Origin: Planctomycetota bacterium
GTDB taxonomy: Bacteria > Planctomycetota > UBA8742 > JACQVU01 > JANLHZ01
Direction: 5' to 3'
DNA: 37,112 bases
Assembly (NCBI GenBank): GCA_024653775.1
Contig: JANLHZ010000009.1
Span: forward strand, 1 to 37,112
Shown in pieces: positions 33,568 to 37,112 of this stretch (position 1 is the stretch's first letter; the number at the start of each line of letters is the position of its first letter). Below the pieces are notes generated by a model, which was not told the DNA's origin, made no database searches, and was given only the letters and a program-made list of their open reading frames with translations. A program made the position numbers and the translations under genes.

Positions 33568-34154
33568 TACTTCTTCATGTCCCTCGACCCCGGCTTGACC
33601 GCGGGAAGGTGCCGGACGTGTTCGGGCGGCTCGTCCTCCGGATTCCATGTCAGCGGGCTGACGTGCGCGAGGTACGTGTAGCGGATGTCCTTGAAAGGCA
33701 CTTCGTCCGCACGGAATATGATCGACGCGAAGCCGCGGATGTCCGCCTTCCTGCCTCTGACGAAAGTCGCAACCTCGAGCGCGCTTTTGCCGGTGGTCAC
33801 GACGTCTTCCACTATAAGCACCCGCTCGCCTTCCAACAGCGTGAATCCTCGGCGGAGCTGCATTTCTCCGTTTTCGCGCTCCGAAAATATCGCCCGGCAG
33901 CCTAGCGCGCGCGCGACCTCGTACGCGATAATAATCCCTCCCATCGCGGGTCCGACGACAACCTCGATGCCTTCGTCTCTGTAGTCCTCCGCAATGGATT
34001 CCGCCAGCTTGCGCGTGACGTCCGGAAACGAACAGACTATCGCGCTTTGCAGATACGTGTCCGAACGTTTCCCGGAGGACAGAATGAAGTGGCCGGAGAG
34101 AAGCGCCCCGGTGTCACGATAATGCTGAAGCACTTCATCCGGGCTGAGCTTCAT
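33567..34154 (-). CDS. pyrE: Orotate phosphoribosyltransferase
   Basis: A 195-aa enzyme of de novo pyrimidine synthesis that makes OMP from orotate and PRPP. The PRPP-binding loop VLIVEDVVTTGKSALEV is plain, as are GHFILSSGKRSDTYLQ and VVGPAMGGIIIAYEVARALG. I choose the ATG that has GGAGG 9 nt upstream and lies one base after the secG stop; a Met five codons earlier (34169) overlaps secG. The gene sits in tpiA-secG-pyrE-rpn, and the stop overlaps the rpn start. Confidence 0.95.
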   Translation of the reverse strand: MKLSPDEVLQHYRDTGALLSGHFILSSGKRSDTYLQSAIVCSFPDVTRKLAESIAEDYRDEGIEVVVGPAMGGIIIAYEVARALGCRAIFSERENGEMQLRRGFTLLEGERVLIVEDVVTTGKSALEVATFVRGRKADIRGFASIIFRADEVPFKDIRYTYLAHVSPLTWNPEDEPPEHVRHLPAVKPGSRDMKK

Positions 34155-34155
34155 T

Positions 34156-34545
34156 TCAGTTTCCTCCATCTTCGCCGCCGTCGGTCGGGATTTCGAGGTC
34201 TTCCTCGGTAATCGGGCCTTCCTGGCTGACGTGCCGGCCCGCAGCGCCGGCTTCGGAGTTCGTCCGCGTCTCGTACGCGATAAAGATGCAGCTAAACAGC
34301 GCGATCAGCGCCAGCGTCGCGATGATTCGATCCACCGTCTGAACGCTGCGAACGCCGTAATTCGGCGCGACCATCCCTCCGCCGAACGCGGTGGAAAGCC
34401 CTTCGCCCGCTGTGGGTCTTGCGAGTATCAGAAAGACGAGAATTATCGAAATCGGGAAAATCAGCACCCATGAAACCCACGCGAGAATGCTAAGCATCGT
34501 GTCGAAGAACGCGAGCGAATTGATAGCGAGAAGCTCTGTAATCAT
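34156..34545 (-). CDS. secG: Preprotein translocase subunit SecG
   Basis: A 129-aa two-helix membrane protein of the SecYEG translocon. Helix 1 covers about 14-42 (LSILAWVSWVLIFPISIILVF without the rest), helix 2 about 74-91 (IIATLALIALFSCIFIAY). The hinge AFGGGMVAPNYG is the usual SecG motif. The C-terminal tail is acidic and Gly-rich. It lies 27 bp after tpiA and directly before pyrE, an arrangement (tpiA-secG) that is common in bacteria. Confidence 0.92.
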   Translation of the reverse strand: MITELLAINSLAFFDTMLSILAWVSWVLIFPISIILVFLILARPTAGEGLSTAFGGGMVAPNYGVRSVQTVDRIIATLALIALFSCIFIAYETRTNSEAGAAGRHVSQEGPITEEDLEIPTDGGEDGGN

Positions 34546-34572
34546 AATCTGCCTTACTTTACTTGTTGATCC

Positions 34573-35331
34573 TTACTTTGCAGCTTTCACGATGGCGGCA
34601 AACTCGTCCGCCGAAAGACTCGCGCCGCCGACGAGCGCGCCGTCGATGTCCGTCTGCGATAGAAGCTCCCTGGCGTTCGACGCCTTCACGCTTCCGCCGT
34701 ACTGAATCCGCATCTGCTGAGCGATGCCCTCGTCCCACATCCTCCCGATGACGCCGCGGATGAACGCGTGCGCGCCCTCTGCCATCTGCGGAGTCGCCGT
34801 CTTGCCCGTCCCGATCGCCCACACCGGTTCGTACGCGATAACCACGTCGATCGTCCGCTCCGCAGAAATCCCCGCAAGCGACTGCCTCAGTTGTCCGCCG
34901 AGAACGTCGTTGGTCCTCCCGGCTTCGCGCTCCGCGATGGTTTCGCCTACGCAGAGAATCGCCTTCAGCCCAACGCCGAGCGCATGGGTCAGTTTTGCGT
35001 TGATCCATGAACTCGACTCGCCCCAGCCGTCGTGATACGCCCTTCGCTCCGAGTGCCCGAGGAGAACGTAGTCCGCCCCCGAGTCCTTCAGCATCTCCGC
35101 ACTGATTTCGCCCGTGAACGCTCCATCCGGCTCACTGTGGCAGTTCTGGCCGCCGACGTGCACTCCGGAACCTCGGACCGCGTCCGCGACGTCCTTCAGA
35201 TAGACGAACGGAGGGAACAGCACGACCTCGCAATCCCCCGACCCGAGCGGACGTAAAGCCGATGCAAGCTCCTTTGCAGAACTCGCGCGCATGTTCATTT
35301 TCCAGTTGCCGCCGATAATTGATTTTCGCAT
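34573..35331 (-). CDS. tpiA: Triosephosphate isomerase
   Basis: A 252-aa glycolytic enzyme interconverting DHAP and glyceraldehyde-3-phosphate. Motifs: GGNWKMN (7-13; Asn9 and Lys11), YVLLGHSERR (88-97; catalytic His93), AYEPVWAIGTGKTAT (166-180; catalytic Glu168) and the phosphate-binding IQYGGSVK and DGALVGGASL. The chosen start gives the canonical RKSIIGGNWKMN opening; a longer frame from 35439 has an unrelated leader. First gene of a minus-strand operon with secG, pyrE and rpn. Confidence 0.97.
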   Translation of the reverse strand: MRKSIIGGNWKMNMRASSAKELASALRPLGSGDCEVVLFPPFVYLKDVADAVRGSGVHVGGQNCHSEPDGAFTGEISAEMLKDSGADYVLLGHSERRAYHDGWGESSSWINAKLTHALGVGLKAILCVGETIAEREAGRTNDVLGGQLRQSLAGISAERTIDVVIAYEPVWAIGTGKTATPQMAEGAHAFIRGVIGRMWDEGIAQQMRIQYGGSVKASNARELLSQTDIDGALVGGASLSADEFAAIVKAAK

Positions 35332-35616
35332 AGAACGACCTGTGTCCAGACTTTTGACAAAAGCCTGTAACAAGATACTTTCGCGAAAAGCGGGTGTACA
35401 CAGAGAATTACAACTTTCCACGAAACCGATAGGTTTCAATCATAATCCGTTGTAACCAGTTAGTTTTCGCGTATTTGTTCACGGGGCGTTTCGCGGTCTA
35501 CAACCGAATTCAGTTCGTAGTATGCTCGTCAGAGCATATGTTTGCCATGTGGTGGATCGAAGAAACGCCTTACGGCGCCACTACGAACGCGAATTACACC
35601 GTGAAGGGCTACCGAA
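35332..35616. other. Intergenic region with long MITE-like element
   Basis: 285 bp between tpiA and the methyltransferase, both on the minus strand. It holds the tpiA promoter region and the 128-bp repeat at 35478-35605. Confidence 0.65.
35478..35605. repeat. Long MITE-like element, second copy (128 bp)
   Basis: Outer 7-bp TTCACGG/CCGTGAA arms; inside, TGCTC-gtca-GAGCA and the GAAACGCCTTACGGCGCC segment followed by CACTACGAAC. It is clearly homologous to 14156-14297 through much of its length but with diverged termini. Confidence 0.88.
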
Positions 35617-36360
35617 TTACAACTTTTGAGAAAGCAGAATCATCCGCCTCGAATCGATCGAAAGCGGCGATTCATCGAACCCTCCGAAGGACGCAATAAC
35701 CTTCATCCCCGCGGCTTCGATCATCTTTCGCATCTCTGGCGGCGTATAGAATCTTACTTCGTGATACGTCTCTACTTTTTCCCCGCTATCGTCGACGTTA
35801 ATTTCCTTTACGCGCATTTTTCCCTCGAAACAATCGAAAAAACGCTCAGAAAAGAAAATAGACCCATCTTCGAGGTATTTCCAGTCGTGGGGCCTGAGGT
35901 TCCGTATAACGTTGTCGCGATTGATGAAGTCGATAAGGAACCTGCCGCCAGGTTTGAGGGCCTTGCCGACGTTCTGGATGACCTTTGCGTCTTCCTCGTC
36001 GGACTCGAGGAACGCGAACGCGGTGAACATGTTGATGCAGGCGTCGAACTCCGCGGCGAACTGGATTTCGCGCATATCGCTGCGAATGAATTCAACCTCG
36101 ACGCCTTCCTTCTGCGCCAGGAGTCTCGCTTCGCTGAGCAGGAACTCGGATAAATCCACGCCGGTGACGTCGCAGCCGAGTTTTGCGATCTCGACCGAAT
36201 GGCGTCCCTGGCCGCAGCAGAGGTCGAGAACTTTCGCGTCCTTCACGAGGCTCAGGTACTTCGAAAGGAAGACGACCTCCGCGCGAGTCCGCTCCAACGT
36301 CAGATAGTCGCTGCGACCCTTCAGATAGCTTTCAGTGAAAAAGTCGTGATACCAGCTCAT
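35617..36360 (-). CDS. SAM-dependent class I methyltransferase
   Basis: A 247-aa Rossmann methyltransferase. Motif I is LDLCCGQGRHS (45-55), followed by the acidic GVDLSEFLLSEA strand, then SDMREIQF, FDACINMFTAFAFL and the GKALKPGGRFLIDF block. The family covers small-molecule and cofactor methylations, so no substrate can be named. The start is the ATG at the Tyr/His-rich N terminus (MSWYHDFFTE) preceded by GGGGAT; the longer frame above it has no similarity. A divergent HD-domain gene starts 108 bp away. Confidence 0.88.
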   Translation of the reverse strand: MSWYHDFFTESYLKGRSDYLTLERTRAEVVFLSKYLSLVKDAKVLDLCCGQGRHSVEIAKLGCDVTGVDLSEFLLSEARLLAQKEGVEVEFIRSDMREIQFAAEFDACINMFTAFAFLESDEEDAKVIQNVGKALKPGGRFLIDFINRDNVIRNLRPHDWKYLEDGSIFFSERFFDCFEGKMRVKEINVDDSGEKVETYHEVRFYTPPEMRKMIEAAGMKVIASFGGFDESPLSIDSRRMILLSQKL

Positions 36361-36468
36361 TTCATCCCCGGCTGAATTTGAAACAAAGTAATACAAGTGA
36401 CTGGTGAAACAGAATATTCTTCCTCTCGTGCAGAATTTGCAGTTTTGGTCTTCAACCTGAGAATAACA

Positions 36469-37005
36469 ATGTTTACCGACAGTTTTTTGAGAACCGCAAT
36501 GGAGGCGATATGCTTCGCCGCGGATATGCACAAGGATCAGCGCCGAAAGGGAACGAAAGCGCCGTATATCATTCATCCGCTGCGGGTGGCGAAGCACGTC
36601 GTCAATTTTAGACCGGATAACGAAATCGACCTCGAAACCGCCTACATCGCCGCGATCCTGCACGACACGGTCGAGGACACCGACACCTCGAAGGAAGACC
36701 TTATCGAGCTATTCGGGGAGAAGGTGACGGGCGTCGTGCTCGAACTCACCCAGGACAAGAGTATGGTGAAAGAGGAACGGATCGAACTGATGATCGAGCA
36801 CGCTCCGGATATGAGTCCGGAGGCGAAATTCGTTAAACTCTGCGATCGCTACGACAACGTCCGCGAACTGCGCGTGATGGGCGAAGCCTTCATCCGCAGG
36901 TATCTTTCGGAGTCGAAACGACTCCTCGCGAACCTCCGCGGCACCTGTGCTGAACTCGAGATCAGGATGGAGAAACTCATCGCCGACGTCGAGGCAGAGA
37001 CCTGA
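36469..37005 (+). CDS. HD-domain hydrolase (MESH1/SpoT-like)
   Basis: A 178-aa single-domain protein. The HD pattern is HKDQRRKGTKAPYIIHPLRV (His36 in IIHP), AAILHDTVEDTD (His65, Asp66) and LCDRYDNVREL (Asp126), as in the (p)ppGpp hydrolase domain of SpoT and MESH1. Short length without a synthetase or ACT domain suggests a small alarmone hydrolase, though other nucleotide substrates are possible. The start chosen is the ATG giving the canonical length; the frame remains open 24 codons upstream without similarity. A truncated transposase follows within a few bases of the stop. Confidence 0.88.
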   Translation: MFTDSFLRTAMEAICFAADMHKDQRRKGTKAPYIIHPLRVAKHVVNFRPDNEIDLETAYIAAILHDTVEDTDTSKEDLIELFGEKVTGVVLELTQDKSMVKEERIELMIEHAPDMSPEAKFVKLCDRYDNVRELRVMGEAFIRRYLSESKRLLANLRGTCAELEIRMEKLIADVEAET

Positions 37006-37007
37006 TT

Positions 37008-37112
37008 GCGAATAGAGAACCTCGCGTACCTCCGCAAGAGAGGCGCGTTATACGTTGTCGGCACGCCGAAGTCGAGCCTGAAGAAGTTCGAAAGGGAACT
37101 CCTCGACAAGAG
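37008..37112 (+). pseudogene. Transposase fragment (IS1634/IS4-like DDE), partial at window edge
   Basis: Open frame from just after the HD gene stop to the window end, encoding ENLAYLRKRGALYVVGTP followed by KSSLKKFERELLDK. From memory this is the conserved segment of IS1634-type transposases (NLxFLRxRGxxYxVGTPKS). The portion upstream of ENL is missing, so the 5' part of the transposase is truncated by the HD gene end. It continues beyond the window. Confidence 0.75.

Overview
The window comes from a Gram-negative, moderately GC-rich bacterial chromosome. Evidence for an outer membrane is a late lipid A-type acyltransferase (LpxL-like), a heptosyltransferase-type glycosyltransferase, several lipoproteins and SecG. 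A planctomycete or related candidate lineage is my best guess. It rests on remembered look-alikes: a tyrosine-phosphatase/cytochrome fusion, a small protein at 1262-1492, a VIT-vWA-PDZ lipoprotein and two-receiver HDOD proteins. No rRNA, tRNA or CRISPR array was seen, so the taxonomy is inference.

Layout. 1-8.6 kb: bioF, a small conserved protein, a GT9 glycosyltransferase and a DNA 7-deazaguanine transglycosylase (dpdA). GT9 and dpdA look like a former ATGA-coupled pair, now separated by about 4.5 kb that carries a secreted S8 protease and a small lipoprotein. The first 91 bp at the dpdA start are present on both sides of that segment. 8.6-18.6 kb: a secreted metzincin with a cysteine-bearing C-terminal anchor, peptide deformylase, a TPR protein, a ClC transporter with CBS domains, a DHH/MYG1-like protein and a GT4 glycosyltransferase. 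18.9-21.4 kb: a less GC-rich three-gene island with an ImmA/IrrE-type HTH-metallopeptidase coupled to a DUF4411 PIN-like toxin, preceded by an uncharacterised protein. 21.4-25 kb: mtnA and a two-receiver HDOD regulator.

25-28.2 kb: a pair of exported, probably haem-binding proteins that share a C-terminal CxxCH domain (cytochrome c'/c556 style). One is fused to a tyrosine/dual-specificity phosphatase. The LpxL-like acyltransferase follows. 28.3-32.4 kb: an XRE-S24 repressor-like protein, a 670-bp gene-free stretch, and a large VIT-vWA-PDZ lipoprotein. 32.4-35.4 kb: a minus-strand operon tpiA-secG-pyrE-rpn, the last being a PD-(D/E)XK Rpn-type nuclease coupled to pyrE by a TAATG overlap. 35.6-37.1 kb: a methyltransferase, a SpoT/MESH1-like HD hydrolase and, at the very edge, a truncated transposase.

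The intergenic DNA is rich in small repeats. One twin-hairpin, MITE/REP-like family has compact 53-bp copies (17367, 27213), a half copy (7143) and long copies (14156, 35478). A second palindromic family has copies at 29532 and 18656 and a possible relative at 25178. Heptamer tandem arrays sit at the ends of def and the GT4 gene. There is a 17-bp inverted repeat at 11661 and a perfect 14-bp AT-rich hairpin at 25038. The most unusual items are the repeat-flanked insertion, the orphan dpdA, the phosphatase-cytochrome fusion and the repeat families.
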